64,000 nucleotides of DNA from Burkholderiaceae bacterium (GTDB lineage Bacteria > Pseudomonadota > Gammaproteobacteria > Burkholderiales > Burkholderiaceae_C): positions 1-64,000 of the forward strand of contig JAIRVR010000040.1 in NCBI GenBank assembly GCA_031253795.1. Direction: 5' to 3'. Below are positions 8,030 to 17,544 of this stretch, one piece after another. The notes under the pieces were generated by a model that was not told the DNA's origin, did not search any database, and saw only the letters and a program-made list of their open reading frames with translations. Both the position numbers and the translations under genes were made by a program. The stretch's first letter is position 1. Each line of letters opens with the position of its first letter.

Positions 8030-9157
8030 ATGCGCACCGTGCCCGTACTGCAAGCCGTTCCGGACAGCATCGTCAACCTGGCGGACCACGAAGCCCACGC
8101 CCGGGCTCGGCTGGACGACAACGCCTGGGCCTATTTCGCAGGCGGGGCGGCCGACGAGATCAGCCTGACGGCCAACCGCAAGGCCTGGGACGGGCTGGCG
8201 CTGTGGCCACGCGTGCTCCGGCCACTGGCAGGCGGCCATACGCGCGTGCAGTTGCTGGGCAGGGAACTGGCCTGCCCCCTGCTGGTGGCACCCATGGCCT
8301 ACCAATGCATGGCCCATGCCGATGGCGAGCTGGCCACGGCCCACGCAGCCGCCGCCCTGGGCGCCGGCCTGGTGCTCAGCACCCAGGCCAGTCTGCCACT
8401 GGAGCAGGTGGCCGATGCCATGCGCAGCAGTGCCGGCCACGGCCCCCTGTGGTTCCAGCTCTACCTGCAGCACGACCGCGGCTTCACCCGGCAACTGATC
8501 GCACGCGCCGAGGCCGCGGGCTACGAAGCCCTGGTACTTACCGTGGATGCACCCGCCAACGGAGCGCGCGACCGCGAGCGACGCGCACACTTTCGTCTGC
8601 CGCCAGGCATTTCGGCCGTCAACCTGCAGGGCATGGCCATGGCGCCAGCCGTCGCCCCTGGCAGCAGTGCGCTGTTCGACAGCCTGCTGCGCTCTGCCCC
8701 CACCTGGGAGGATGTGGCCTGGCTGCAGGAACAGACCTGCCTGCCCGTGCTGCTCAAGGGCGTGCTCCATCCCCAGGATGCGCTGCAGGCCGCACGCCTG
8801 GGCGTGGGCGGCCTCATCGTGTCCAACCACGGTGGACGCACGCTGGACACCGTGCCGGCCACGGCCACGGCACTGCGGCAGGTGAGCCGCGTCCTGCAGG
8901 CGCAAGGCCACGGCCTGCCGTTGCTGGTCGATGGCGGCATACGGCGCGGCACCGATGTGCTCAAGGCCATGGCCCTGGGTGCATCGGCCGTGCTGGTCGG
9001 GCGCCCCGTGGTCTGGGGCCTTGTCAATGCCGGCGCCGCGGGCGTGGCCCATGTGCTGCGGCTGCTGCGCGACGAGCTGGAAATCGCCATGGCACTCAGC
9101 GGCTGCGCCCGCCTGGCCGATGCCGGACCCCAGCTACTGCAGGCCCAGGAGGACTGA
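8030..9157 (+). CDS. FMN-dependent alpha-hydroxy-acid dehydrogenase/oxidase
   Basis: Member of the lactate/glycolate oxidase family (FMN-binding TIM barrel), 375 residues, which oxidises 2-hydroxy acids to 2-keto acids. Seen are the substrate-binding N-terminal part, SNHGGR near residues 264-269 (His as catalytic base, Arg for the carboxylate), and the FMN-phosphate segment VDGGIRRGTDVLKAMALGA near 300. No membrane segment is obvious, so it resembles soluble oxidases more than membrane LldD. The exact substrate (L-lactate, glycolate, mandelate) cannot be decided from the sequence. Confidence 0.88.
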   Translation: MRTVPVLQAVPDSIVNLADHEAHARARLDDNAWAYFAGGAADEISLTANRKAWDGLALWPRVLRPLAGGHTRVQLLGRELACPLLVAPMAYQCMAHADGELATAHAAAALGAGLVLSTQASLPLEQVADAMRSSAGHGPLWFQLYLQHDRGFTRQLIARAEAAGYEALVLTVDAPANGARDRERRAHFRLPPGISAVNLQGMAMAPAVAPGSSALFDSLLRSAPTWEDVAWLQEQTCLPVLLKGVLHPQDALQAARLGVGGLIVSNHGGRTLDTVPATATALRQVSRVLQAQGHGLPLLVDGGIRRGTDVLKAMALGASAVLVGRPVVWGLVNAGAAGVAHVLRLLRDELEIAMALSGCARLADAGPQLLQAQED

Positions 9158-9232
9158 AGGGGAGGGACTCTGACGGTGGCACCGGGCTCTTTTCACAATG
9201 TAAAGACACCCCTACAGACAACCAAGAATTGC

Positions 9233-9253
9233 AAATGCGATGAATTCTCATTT
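9233..9253. promoter_or_regulatory. Fur box upstream of bfd
   Basis: AAATGCGATGAATTCTCATT (9233-9252) and the next T match the palindromic Fur pattern AAATGAGAAT/ATTCTCATTT at 17 of 21 positions. It lies about 50 nt before bfd, with AT-rich DNA following. Iron-responsive repression of bfd-tonB-exbB-exbD is expected. Confidence 0.7.
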
Positions 9254-9300
9254 ATAATTTTTTCCATTCCATCAATAGCCAGCCACTACTGCCTGTAGCC

Positions 9301-9573
9301 ATGATCGTCTGTGTATGCCGCCGGGTTTCCGACCGTGAGATCGCACGCCACGCTCACGCGGGCATGAGCTTTGACGAGATCCAATTCGAATTGGGTATCG
9401 CCATGCAGTGCGGCCGGTGTGAAAGCTGTGCCCGGGACGTGGTCGCGCAATGCTGCGCCACGCACCCGGTGGCGGCCATACACAACGAAGCCGAAGCACA
9501 GACCGTCCAGCTTGCCAACAACATCCTGGAGAGCAAAGCATGGTCCTCCTCTCAGCACTTGTCGGCAGCCTGA
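9301..9573 (+). CDS. bfd: Bacterioferritin-associated ferredoxin
   Basis: Small [2Fe-2S] ferredoxin of the BFD-like family that delivers electrons to bacterioferritin to mobilise stored iron. The 90-residue product has cysteines at 4 and 6 (CVC) and 37 and 40 (CGRC), the spacing typical of Bfd, plus an extended C-terminus. It is first in an iron-linked block with tonB, exbB, exbD and hemP and lies just after a Fur box, so it should be induced when iron is scarce. Confidence 0.93.
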   Translation: MIVCVCRRVSDREIARHAHAGMSFDEIQFELGIAMQCGRCESCARDVVAQCCATHPVAAIHNEAEAQTVQLANNILESKAWSSSQHLSAA

Positions 9574-9676
9574 TCCTCGTCGTTACATGTACTTGGTGGA
9601 TCCTGCGCAGCTGATACCACGTCTTCCGGGCGGCAGGGCCTTGCACATCGGCGCCCCTTCCGCTCCTTCTGTCTCT

Positions 9677-10387
9677 ATGTCCCAGTCTGATCGTTTTGGC
9701 CCCTCCGGGGGCTTCGGCCGTAACATGGCCATTGCGGGTTCGGTCGTCGCCCTGCACGCTGCCACCCTTTGGGCCATGCAGCACGGCCTGCTCCAGCGAG
9801 CACCCGAAGAGGTCATCGTTCCGGCCGAGGTGATCGCAGAATTCATTTCGCCGCCGGCTCCCGAGCCACCGGCCCCCGTCCCCCCTCCTCCACCTCCTCC
9901 GCCCAAGCCGCAGCCGGTGGTCAAGAAGGCGCCTCCGCTGCCCAAGGCCATTGCCGACCCCAAGCCGGCGCCGGCCGCGCCGCGCGGCACGCTGGACGAC
10001 GATCCGAAGCCCGTGGTGGAAGCGCCTCCTGCGCCGCCGGCACCGCCTGCGCCGCCAGCCCCCCCGGCTCCGCCGGCGCCGCCCGCGCCTCCGGCACCAC
10101 CCAAGATCGAGCTGCCGTCCAGCAATGCGGCCTATCTGAACAACCCACGGCCCAGCTATCCTGCGATCAGCAAGCGCATGGGCGAGCAGGGCAAGGTGGT
10201 TTTGCGCGTCTTCATCGACGAGCAAGGCATGCCGCAGAAGATCGAGGTCAACAAATCCAGCGGCTACGAGCGCCTGGACCAGCAGGCCGTGGACGCGGTC
10301 AAGCGCTGGAAGTTCGTGCCGGGCAAGCGCAACGGTGTTCCTGAAGCCATGTGGAACATCGTCCCCATCAATTTCGTTCTCGAATAA
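9677..10387 (+). CDS. tonB: TonB energy-transducing protein
   Basis: Periplasm-spanning link that passes proton-motive force from ExbBD to outer-membrane receptors. With the start MSQSDRFGPS at 9677 the protein has 236 residues: a short cytoplasmic tail, one membrane anchor (about 16-40), a long Pro/Ala/Lys-rich spacer with tandem APP units (about 60-145), and a C-terminal TonB domain with RPSYPAISKRMGEQGKVVL and the WKFVPGKRNG end. In-frame ATGs further upstream exist but give non-conserved extensions. It lies 17 nt before exbB. Confidence 0.95.
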   Translation: MSQSDRFGPSGGFGRNMAIAGSVVALHAATLWAMQHGLLQRAPEEVIVPAEVIAEFISPPAPEPPAPVPPPPPPPPKPQPVVKKAPPLPKAIADPKPAPAAPRGTLDDDPKPVVEAPPAPPAPPAPPAPPAPPAPPAPPAPPKIELPSSNAAYLNNPRPSYPAISKRMGEQGKVVLRVFIDEQGMPQKIEVNKSSGYERLDQQAVDAVKRWKFVPGKRNGVPEAMWNIVPINFVLE

Positions 10388-10404
10388 ATTTCTCAGGAGT
10401 ATCC

Positions 10405-11127
<723 letters not shown>

Positions 11128-11130
11128 GCC

Positions 11131-11544
11131 ATGGCATTCGGAACAATGGACGATGACGGCGAAGAGGTGATGAACGAGATCAACATGACGCCGCTGGTCG
11201 ACGTCATGCTGGTGCTGCTCATCATCTTCATCATCACCGTGCCGGTGATGAAGCATTCGGTCAACGTGGACCTGCCACGCGCCACCAACCAGCCCGAGGA
11301 CATCAAGCCCGCCACCGTGCGCCTGTCCGTTTCCTCGGATGGCCAGTACCACTGGAACGGCGCAGCCATCACGGACACGCAGCTCGAAGAGAACCTCAAG
11401 ACCGAGGCCGCCAAGGACCCGCAGCCCGACCTGCACATCCAGGGCGACAAGGAAGTGCGCTACGAGCGTGTGGCCCAGGCCATGGCCGCGGCCCAGCGCG
11501 CGGGCGTGCGCAAGATCGGCTTCGTGACGGATCCGGTCAAGTAG
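11131..11544 (+). CDS. exbD: Biopolymer transporter ExbD
   Basis: ExbD/TolR family, 137 residues, with one N-terminal membrane helix and a periplasmic domain. The proton-path aspartate is visible in NMTPLVDVMLVLLIIFI (residues about 18-34). It starts 3 nt after exbB ends and is followed by a strong terminator, closing the bfd-tonB-exbB-exbD unit. Confidence 0.97.
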   Translation: MAFGTMDDDGEEVMNEINMTPLVDVMLVLLIIFIITVPVMKHSVNVDLPRATNQPEDIKPATVRLSVSSDGQYHWNGAAITDTQLEENLKTEAAKDPQPDLHIQGDKEVRYERVAQAMAAAQRAGVRKIGFVTDPVK

Positions 11545-11575
11545 GACCGGTCCGCGCTCCCTCCTGGTGGAAAAA

Positions 11576-11599
11576 ACGGCTCCTTCGGGAGCCGTTTTT
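11576..11599 (+). terminator. Rho-independent terminator after exbD
   Basis: ACGGCTCC (11576-11583), loop TTCG and GGAGCCGT (11588-11595) form an 8-bp stem with a T-run to 11599. A-rich sequence on the other side makes it potentially bidirectional. Confidence 0.9.
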
Positions 11600-11664
11600 C
11601 TTGGGGCCAAGGCACCTGACAGGGGCCGTAAAACCACAATGCAAGTAAGTCTCACTTGCTTTAC

Positions 11665-11684
11665 AATTGAGAATTGTTATCATT
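11665..11684. promoter_or_regulatory. Fur box upstream of hemP
   Basis: AATTGAGAATTGTTATCATT resembles the Fur repeat (GATAAT-type hexamers) and lies about 35 nt upstream of hemP. Just before it, 11641-11659 holds another inverted repeat (GCAAGT-N7-ACTTGC) that could be a second regulatory site. Separate iron control of hemP, despite its place behind exbD, is suggested by this box and the terminator at 11576. Confidence 0.7.
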
Positions 11685-11717
11685 CAAACAACTATTCAAT
11701 TCTTGAGGAAACCCTGC

Positions 11718-11939
11718 ATGTCCGCCTCTTCCGCCGCCACCTCGCATATGTCCGGCTCCAGCGCCCAGGCCTTTGCAGCACCGTTGGCTGCAGCATCCGC
11801 TGCACTGGGCAGCGGCGCTGTGGCTGGCCTCGACAGCACCCTGCTGCTCAACGGGCAGAAAGCCGTCACCATCGTCCACAACGGCACGCCCTACCGCCTG
11901 CAGGCCACCAAGCTGGGCAAGCTCATCCTGACCAAATGA
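11718..11939 (+). CDS. hemP: Hemin uptake protein HemP
   Basis: HemP family small protein, 73 residues from MSASSAATSH at 11718. The conserved C-terminal half reads LNGQKAVTIVHNGTPYRL then KLGKLILTK. In Burkholderia HemP/HmuP is needed for transcription of haem-uptake receptor genes. The N-terminal half is low-complexity (Ser/Ala). It follows exbD with its own Fur box. No haem receptor or hmu genes are in the window. Confidence 0.92.
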   Translation: MSASSAATSHMSGSSAQAFAAPLAAASAALGSGAVAGLDSTLLLNGQKAVTIVHNGTPYRLQATKLGKLILTK

Positions 11940-12088
11940 TTGCGATGCTGCGGCCAGCCAGGCCGCCGGCATACCGGTTTCATCGTGGGGCGACCGCGGA
12001 CTTCGGGTCCAGGTCGATTAGCCAGCCAACAAGGCCTGCGGGCCTTGCGTAGCCAAGCACTTTTTACCCTACCGGATACCCCAGCAAA

Positions 12089-12114
12089 AAGCCCCGGCAC
12101 ATTGGCCGGGGCTT
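12089..12114. terminator. Bidirectional terminator between hemP and the GlcG-like gene
   Basis: AAGCCCCGGC (12089-12098) pairs with GCCGGGGCTT (12105-12114) over 10 bp. A-run and T-rich flanks on both sides suit termination of both convergent genes. Confidence 0.8.
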
Positions 12115-12161
12115 TCTGTTTCTGGCCACCGCCGGCCGGGGCCGGCACGGCGGAGCGGATA

Positions 12162-12569
12162 TCACAGGCCGAGGGCGGCGATGCCGGCGCTGGCCACCTG
12201 GGCATCCTCGTTGGCCTTGACGCCGCTGACGCCCACGGCGCCCAGGCACTGGCCATCCTTGAGGATGGCGACGCCGCCTTCGAGCAGACCGTCCACGGTG
12301 GGAGCGCTCAGGAAGGCCGTGCGGCCGTTGTTGATCATGTCCTCATAGCCCTTGGTATCGCGGCGGCCCAGTGCGGCCGAGCGGGCCTTGGCGGGAGCGA
12401 TATGGGCCGACACGGCTGCGGCGCCATCCAGGCGTTGCAGCCACAGCAAATGGCCACCGTCGTCCACGATGGCAATGGTCACGGCCCATTTGTTCTTCAG
12501 CGCTTCGGCTTCAGCGGCAGCGGCAATGGCCTTGACGTCGGCCAGTTCGAGTTCGTGCTTGGTTTTCAT
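12162..12569 (-). CDS. GlcG/HbpS (DUF336) family protein
   Basis: Protein of about 135 residues of the GlcG/HbpS family (MKTKHELELADVKAI onward; DDGGHLLWLQRLDGAA, AKARSAALGRRDTKG and the GAVGVSGVKANEDAQVA end). Family members bind haem or are found next to glycolate oxidase genes; the biochemical role is unsettled. Two starts are possible, 12569 (chosen because the family N-terminus begins there) and 12587, six codons upstream. Convergent with the iron operon, so a haem-related role is tempting but unproven. Confidence 0.82.
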   Translation of the reverse strand: MKTKHELELADVKAIAAAAEAEALKNKWAVTIAIVDDGGHLLWLQRLDGAAAVSAHIAPAKARSAALGRRDTKGYEDMINNGRTAFLSAPTVDGLLEGGVAILKDGQCLGAVGVSGVKANEDAQVASAGIAALGL

Positions 12570-12759
12570 AAGCTTGCGATTATCCATTCCATCTGAAATA
12601 TCCTATAAGCATAGCAATGCTCCGGCTGCTGACAATACGTACGCTGCGCAAAGCATTCCAAACCAAACCAGGACATGGGCTCAGGGTATTGCAAGTGGCG
12701 CCCAGGTCGCCACCTAGAATGGGCGTGTCACAACAACACTCCTTTGGAGGACTGGCCAC

Positions 12760-13452
12760 ATGAATGATCAAGTCACCACACTGGGCTCTGCGGGCTACGG
12801 TGTCTCGCAGCAAGAGCGCAACCGGGTATTGCGCAACACCTACTGGCTGCTGGCCCTGAGTCTTCTCCCCACCGTGCTGGGCGCTTGGCTGGGCGTGGCC
12901 ACAGGCATCACGCGCTCGCTGTCCGGCGGACTGGGGCTGATCGTCTTCCTGGGCGGCGCCTTCGGTTTCATGTATGTGATCGAGAAGACCAAGCATTCGT
13001 CGGCCGGCGTGGCCGTGCTGCTGGCCTTCACGTTCTTCATGGGCCTGATGCTGTCGCGCATGATCGGCATGGTGCTGGGCTTCAAGAACGGCTCCGAGCT
13101 GATCATGACGGCTTTCGCAGGCACGGCCGGCGTGTTCCTGGTCATGGCCTCGCTGGCCACGGTGATCAAGCGCGACCTGTCGGGCATGGGCAAGTTCCTG
13201 TTCGTCGGCGTGCTGGTGCTGTTCGTGGGCTCCATCATCAACGTCTTCATCGGCTCCACGGCCGGCATGATGGCGATCTCGGTGGCGGCCATCGGCATCT
13301 TCAGCGCCTACATGCTGTATGACCTCAAGCAGATCATCGACGGCGGCGAAACCAACTACATCAGCGCCACGCTGGCCCTGTACCTGGATCTGTTCAACGT
13401 GTTCCAGAGCCTGTTGGCCCTGCTGGGCATCATGGGCGGTGAACGCGACTGA
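12760..13452 (+). CDS. Bax1-I (BAX inhibitor-1/YccA) family membrane protein
   Basis: Seven-helix inner-membrane protein of 230 residues in the Bax inhibitor-1/YccA-YbhL family, whose members are pH-sensitive calcium leak channels or modulators of FtsH. Hydrophobic segments start near residue 27 (YWLLALSLLPTVLGAWLG), and the conserved AYMLYDLKQIIDGG motif with the sensor aspartates is near 185-200. The start at 12760 has GGAGGA about 10 nt upstream. Monocistronic with a terminator. Confidence 0.93.
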   Translation: MNDQVTTLGSAGYGVSQQERNRVLRNTYWLLALSLLPTVLGAWLGVATGITRSLSGGLGLIVFLGGAFGFMYVIEKTKHSSAGVAVLLAFTFFMGLMLSRMIGMVLGFKNGSELIMTAFAGTAGVFLVMASLATVIKRDLSGMGKFLFVGVLVLFVGSIINVFIGSTAGMMAISVAAIGIFSAYMLYDLKQIIDGGETNYISATLALYLDLFNVFQSLLALLGIMGGERD

Positions 13453-13481
13453 CGCCCCAACCGGGGTGGAAGACCTGCGCA

Positions 13482-13507
13482 AAGGCCTCCTTCGGGAGGC
13501 CTTTTTG
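13482..13507 (+). terminator. Rho-independent terminator after the Bax1-I gene
   Basis: AAGGCCTCC (13482-13490), loop TTCG, GGAGGCCTT (13495-13503), then Ts. A classic tetraloop terminator. Confidence 0.9.
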
Positions 13508-13576
13508 CATGGCAATCACCCTGTTTGCAGCATGTGGGCTTAACTTTTGGCGGACCCTGCCGATAATCCTTGCAAG

Positions 13577-13933
13577 ATGACCATGCCGAATCTTTCCCGC
13601 ACTTTCGCCGTCCTGCTGCTGCCCACGGTGCTCGCCGGCTGCAAGCTGGACGATATCCCGGGCCTGGGGCCCGATCCACGCGCCGTCGCCCGGGAAGCCG
13701 AGGCCAAGGCCATAGGCGGCGCCTGCCGCCACGCCCTGCGCGGGCTGGAGGACTGCTACACCCTCAATCCCAAAGCCCCCAAGGCTCTGGTGTTCGCGGG
13801 CTGGAAGGACATGGACGAGTACATGCGCGCCAACAAGATCGAGGGCACGCCTTCGGTGCTGGGCCAGAGCGACCGCCGCCGCAACGACAAGGACGAAGCC
13901 GCGGCCGACCCCTCGCCGCGCAGCCGCAGCTGA
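13577..13933 (+). CDS. Small lipoprotein of unknown function
   Basis: 118-residue product with a lipoprotein signal peptide, MTMPNLSRTFAVLLLPTVLAGC, split here as signal MTMPNLSRTFAVLLLPT and lipobox VLAGC. The mature part has two more cysteines (GACRHALRGLEDC) that could form a disulfide and an acidic/basic low-complexity tail. I do not recognise the family. It probably sits in the outer or inner membrane facing the periplasm. Convergent with rlmD. Confidence 0.75.
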   Translation: MTMPNLSRTFAVLLLPTVLAGCKLDDIPGLGPDPRAVAREAEAKAIGGACRHALRGLEDCYTLNPKAPKALVFAGWKDMDEYMRANKIEGTPSVLGQSDRRRNDKDEAAADPSPRSRS

Positions 13934-13960
13934 GGCAAGGGCCTGCACAGGCGCTCCAGC

Positions 13961-13998
13961 AAAATGCCGTGGCCGCCCCGAAGGCGCCACGGCATTTT
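13961..13998. terminator. Bidirectional terminator between the lipoprotein gene and rlmD
   Basis: Arms 13961-13973 and 13986-13998 (AAAATGCCGTGGC with GCCACGGCATTTT) pair over 13 bp, with A- and T-runs at the ends on both strands, between convergent genes. Confidence 0.9.
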
Positions 13999-14018
13999 TC
14001 ATGGCGGCCAGCGGCCGC

Positions 14019-15491
14019 TCAGTCCCCGGCGCGCTCGAACACGGCCATGCTTTCGACGTGGGCCGTGTGGGGAAACATGTTCACCACACCGGCCGCCACG
14101 CAGCGGTAGCCGGCCTGGTGCACCAGCAGGCCGGCATCGCGTGCCAGTGTGGCAGGGTTGCAGCTGACATAGACGATGCGCTCGGGGAAGGACCATGCTT
14201 CATGGCCTGCCGGCAGTTCGGGCGCGTCTTCGGCGCCCAGGCGGGCCTGGTGGATGTCGGCCAGCGCCTTGGACAGGGCGAAGGCACCTTCGCGCGGTGG
14301 ATCGACCAGCCATTTGTCGGCCACGCCGTCGGCGATCAGCATGGCGGGCGTCATCTCGAACAGATTGCGTGCAACGAAGCGCGTGGGCGCCAGCGCGTCG
14401 CCAGGCACCCTGGCTGCGTTGTTGGCCGCATAGTTTTCATGTGAACGCTGCACCAGGACATCACTGCCCTCGATGCCAAGCACCTCGCGCGCCTGGGTGG
14501 CGATCGGCAGGGTGAAATTGCCCAGGCCACAGAACCAGTCGATGACGCGATCGCTCTTTTGCGCGGCCAGCAGGCGCAGGGCACGCGACACCAGTACGCG
14601 GTTGATGTGGGGATTGACCTGGGTAAAGTCCGTGGGCTTGAAAGGCATGGTGATACCGAAATCCGGCAGGCCGTAGGCCAGCTGGCTTCCTTCGTCATCC
14701 ATGCGGTGCACGGTGTCCGGCCCCTTGGGCTGCAGCCACCACTGCACCTTGTGCTCGGCCGCGAAGGCCGCGAGCCGGGCCTTGTCGTCCTGGGACAGGG
14801 GCTCCAGGTGGCGCAACACCAGGGCCGTGACCTCGTCGCCGCAGGCCACTTCGATCTGGGGGCAGGTTTCGCGTGCGTCCAGCGAGGCGATCAGGGCACG
14901 CATGGGCAGCAGCATGGCGTCCACATGGGGAGGCAGTACCTTGCAGGTCTCCATGTCGGCGATGTAGCGGCTCTTGCGCTCATGGAAACCGACCAGCACC
15001 TTGCCCTTCTTGGCCACATAGCGCACGGAAAGTCGCGAGCGGAAACGGTAACCCCAGGTGGGGCCTTCGATGGGGCGCAGCAGCATCTCGGGCCGGACCT
15101 TGCCCAGGTGCCAGAGGTTGTCCTCCAGCACACGCTGCTTGATGGCCACCTGGGCCGACACATGCAGGTGCTGCATCTTGCAGCCGCCGCAGGCGCCCGC
15201 ATGCAGGCCGAAATGGGGGCAACCGGGCCGCACCCGCTGCGAAGACTCGCGGTGGACGGCCGTCAGGCTGGCGGCCTCCCAGTTGTTCTTCTTGCGGTGG
15301 GTGTTGGCGCTGACCAGTTCGGTGGGCAGGGCGCCATCGATGAAGACCACCTTGCCGTCGCTCTTGCGGGCCACGCCCTGGGCGTCCATGTCCATGGACA
15401 GCACGCGCAACCAGCCTTCGGGCAGTGCGGGGGCATCGGTGTCGGCGTCGGGCAGGTTGTCGGGGATCTTGTTGTCGCTGGATTCACTCAT
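14019..15491 (-). CDS. rlmD: 23S rRNA (uracil-1939-C5)-methyltransferase RlmD
   Basis: SAM-dependent RNA methyltransferase of the TrmA/RlmD family that makes m5U1939 in 23S rRNA. The 490 residues contain an N-terminal TRAM domain, an iron-sulfur cluster region ([15 protein letters not shown] near residues 88-102, with a later Cys in METCKV), a Rossmann-like methyltransferase core with [14 protein letters not shown], and the catalytic-cysteine segment [12 protein letters not shown] near 445. The length is somewhat above the E. coli protein. Divergent from the murA-like gene. Confidence 0.94.
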   Translation of the reverse strand: MSESSDNKIPDNLPDADTDAPALPEGWLRVLSMDMDAQGVARKSDGKVVFIDGALPTELVSANTHRKKNNWEAASLTAVHRESSQRVRPGCPHFGLHAGACGGCKMQHLHVSAQVAIKQRVLEDNLWHLGKVRPEMLLRPIEGPTWGYRFRSRLSVRYVAKKGKVLVGFHERKSRYIADMETCKVLPPHVDAMLLPMRALIASLDARETCPQIEVACGDEVTALVLRHLEPLSQDDKARLAAFAAEHKVQWWLQPKGPDTVHRMDDEGSQLAYGLPDFGITMPFKPTDFTQVNPHINRVLVSRALRLLAAQKSDRVIDWFCGLGNFTLPIATQAREVLGIEGSDVLVQRSHENYAANNAARVPGDALAPTRFVARNLFEMTPAMLIADGVADKWLVDPPREGAFALSKALADIHQARLGAEDAPELPAGHEAWSFPERIVYVSCNPATLARDAGLLVHQAGYRCVAAGVVNMFPHTAHVESMAVFERAGD

Positions 15492-15692
15492 GGTGGCCCG
15501 ATTGTCTCAGGCCCGCCGTCTCCGCCCGCGGTCGGTGGCCGAAAAACCCGGTAGCACGCCAGAAAGGCCTGCGCAGGCCACGGCGGCCCCGCGCCAGGTC
15601 AATGCTGACGGCCGCGCCCCATGTCAATCGCTGGACACTAAAATCCCTGGCACTGCTGCCGTCACTTTTTGCTGCTTGCGCTGCTTTTTTTC

Positions 15693-16994
15693 ATGTCCAA
15701 TCTCATCGTCCACGGCGGCATGCCCTTGCGCGGCCGCGTCACCCCTTCCGCCAACAAGAATGCCGTGCTGCCGGTGCTCTGCGCCACGCTGCTGACCGAT
15801 CAGCCGCTGCGCCTGCACGGCGTGCCCGACATCACCGATGTGCGCAAGATCCTCGACATCTTCCGCAAGCTGGGCAGCGAGGTGCGCCTCGACGAGACCT
15901 CGCGCACCTTGGACCTGCACCACCGCGATACCCACTTCGATGCCTCGTCGCACCGCCTGCCCGAGGAAATGCGCTCGTCCATCATGCTGGTGCCGCCGCT
16001 GCTGGCGCGCTTTGGCATAGCCCGCCTCGAAGACAACGTCAAGGGCTGCACCCTGGGCGTGCGCGAAATCGACCCCCATGTGGACATCTTCCGCTCCTTC
16101 GGCGGCGAGGTGGAACGCGCCGAAGGCTCTTTGCTGATCCGCAGCGCCGGCCCGCTCAAGCCCACGCGCCACTGGCTGGACTACGCCTCGGTGACCACCA
16201 CCGAGAACTTCGTTCTGTGCGCGGCCGCTGCCCAGGGCGAATCCATGCTGACCAACGCGGCATCCGAGCCCCATGTGCAGGAGTTCTGCCGCTTCATGGT
16301 GATGATGGGGGCGGACATCCAGGGCATAGGCACGTCGCGCATCACGGTGCAAGGCGGTGGCCGGCTGGGCGGCGGCGAGTTCCGCTTCGAGGAGGACTTC
16401 CACGAGATCACCACCTTCCTGGCCCTGGGCGCCATCACGGGCGGCGACGTCGAGGTGCGCAACAGCACGCCCGACAACTTCCCCCTGATCGACCGCACTT
16501 TCGCCAAGTTCGGTGTCACGGTGGAGCACCGCGACGGCTGGTCGCGCGCTGTGCGCAATGGCCCGCTCAAGGTGCAGACGCCCTTCACCAGCAATGTGCT
16601 GACCAAGGTCGAGGCCGCGCCCTGGCCCTACTTCCCGGTCGACCTGCTGCCCATCTTCATTGCGCTGGGCGTGTGCGCCGAGGGCAATACGCTGTTCTGG
16701 AACAAGGTCTATGACGGCGCCCTGGGCTGGACCGGCGAACTGTCGAAGTTCGGTGCCCATGTGTATTCATCGGACCCGCACCGCGTGGTGACCTTCGGCG
16801 GCAATCCGCTGACACCGGCCGTGGTGGAGAGCCCCTACATCATCCGCGTGGCGATCGCCCTGTTCATGGTGGCCAGCAGCATCCAGGGCCGCTCCGAGAT
16901 CCGCAACGCCACCCCCATACGCCGTGCCCATCCGCACTTCGTGGAGAACCTGCGCAGCCTGGGCGTGCAGGTGGAGTGGACCAGCGAGGAGTGA
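15693..16994 (+). CDS. MurA-family enolpyruvyltransferase (possibly a paralogue)
   Basis: EPSP synthase/MurA superfamily, 433 residues from MSNLIVHGGM. MurA transfers enolpyruvyl from PEP to UDP-GlcNAc. Key positions are kept: Lys-Asn in SANKNAVLPVL, the catalytic-loop Cys in VKGCTLGVREIDPHV, the Asp of FPVD, and an Arg in SPYIIRVAIAL. The sequence departs from canonical MurA in many usually fixed places (SANKN for SGAKN, no GARPVDLH), so it may be a second copy with a specialised role. The start has no clear Shine-Dalgarno site. The annotation as murA should be treated with care. Confidence 0.8.
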   Translation: MSNLIVHGGMPLRGRVTPSANKNAVLPVLCATLLTDQPLRLHGVPDITDVRKILDIFRKLGSEVRLDETSRTLDLHHRDTHFDASSHRLPEEMRSSIMLVPPLLARFGIARLEDNVKGCTLGVREIDPHVDIFRSFGGEVERAEGSLLIRSAGPLKPTRHWLDYASVTTTENFVLCAAAAQGESMLTNAASEPHVQEFCRFMVMMGADIQGIGTSRITVQGGGRLGGGEFRFEEDFHEITTFLALGAITGGDVEVRNSTPDNFPLIDRTFAKFGVTVEHRDGWSRAVRNGPLKVQTPFTSNVLTKVEAAPWPYFPVDLLPIFIALGVCAEGNTLFWNKVYDGALGWTGELSKFGAHVYSSDPHRVVTFGGNPLTPAVVESPYIIRVAIALFMVASSIQGRSEIRNATPIRRAHPHFVENLRSLGVQVEWTSEE

Positions 16995-17082
16995 CCGGCA
17001 TGGCCGGCGGCCCGCCGTGCGCGGGGCCGGCCAGGACGACGGAGCCGGACAACAGGCTTGGACGCCCCGCCAGAGCCGGGTT

Positions 17083-17394
17083 TCAGGAACGCGGGCGGCG
17101 CTCCACGGTACGCTGGCGGTCCTCGCGCGCACGCGCCAATTGCTGGCGTTCGGCCAGCAGGTTGATTTCCGTGACGCAGTTGAACTCGTCCAGCGTGAAC
17201 ACCATGGTGGCGCCTGACTCGAGCCTGGTCACGGTCTGGTGCAGAGGCTGCGTCAGATCCACGGGCGGGCGGTTGGAACGGTAGATTAGCTCCTGATCGG
17301 CCCCATAGACGGAAAAGCAGGCGGCGGACGCAGCCTGCGCCATGGCGCAGATCCCCAGCACGGCGGCGGTACGCAGATATTGCACGGCAGTCAT
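17083..17394 (-). CDS. Small secreted protein of unknown function
   Basis: 103-residue product with a Sec signal peptide (about 1-25, ending AQAASA) and a basic, Gln/Arg-rich C-terminal tail. It contains two cysteines (ACFSVYG and FNCVTE). I do not recognise it beyond conserved hypothetical periplasmic protein. It is divergent from the GbsR-type regulator, and the palindrome at 17498-17523 could also control it. Confidence 0.7.
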   Translation of the reverse strand: MTAVQYLRTAAVLGICAMAQAASAACFSVYGADQELIYRSNRPPVDLTQPLHQTVTRLESGATMVFTLDEFNCVTEINLLAERQQLARAREDRQRTVERRPRS

Positions 17395-17497
17395 GGTTCT
17401 CCCCTCGATAGTGGGCCCTTGGTCTTGGAAATGGCGCGGGCCTGGCTGCTCGCCATTATGAGGCAGCGGCCGGTGGAGGTGGTTCGACCAGATCGCT

Positions 17498-17523
17498 GAA
17501 ATTTCTGTATTGACAGAAATTTC
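17498..17523. promoter_or_regulatory. Perfect 26-bp palindromic operator upstream of the GbsR-type regulator
   Basis: GAAATTTCTGT and ACAGAAATTTC are perfect 11-bp arms around ATTG, 22 nt before the regulator start. A degenerate second copy, TTTCTGT-CTTC-AGAGAAA, lies at 18108-18125 between the regulator and the SDR gene. Autoregulation by the MarR-like product is the natural reading. Confidence 0.75.
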
Positions 17524-17544
17524 AAACCTTCCCACACTGCAGAC

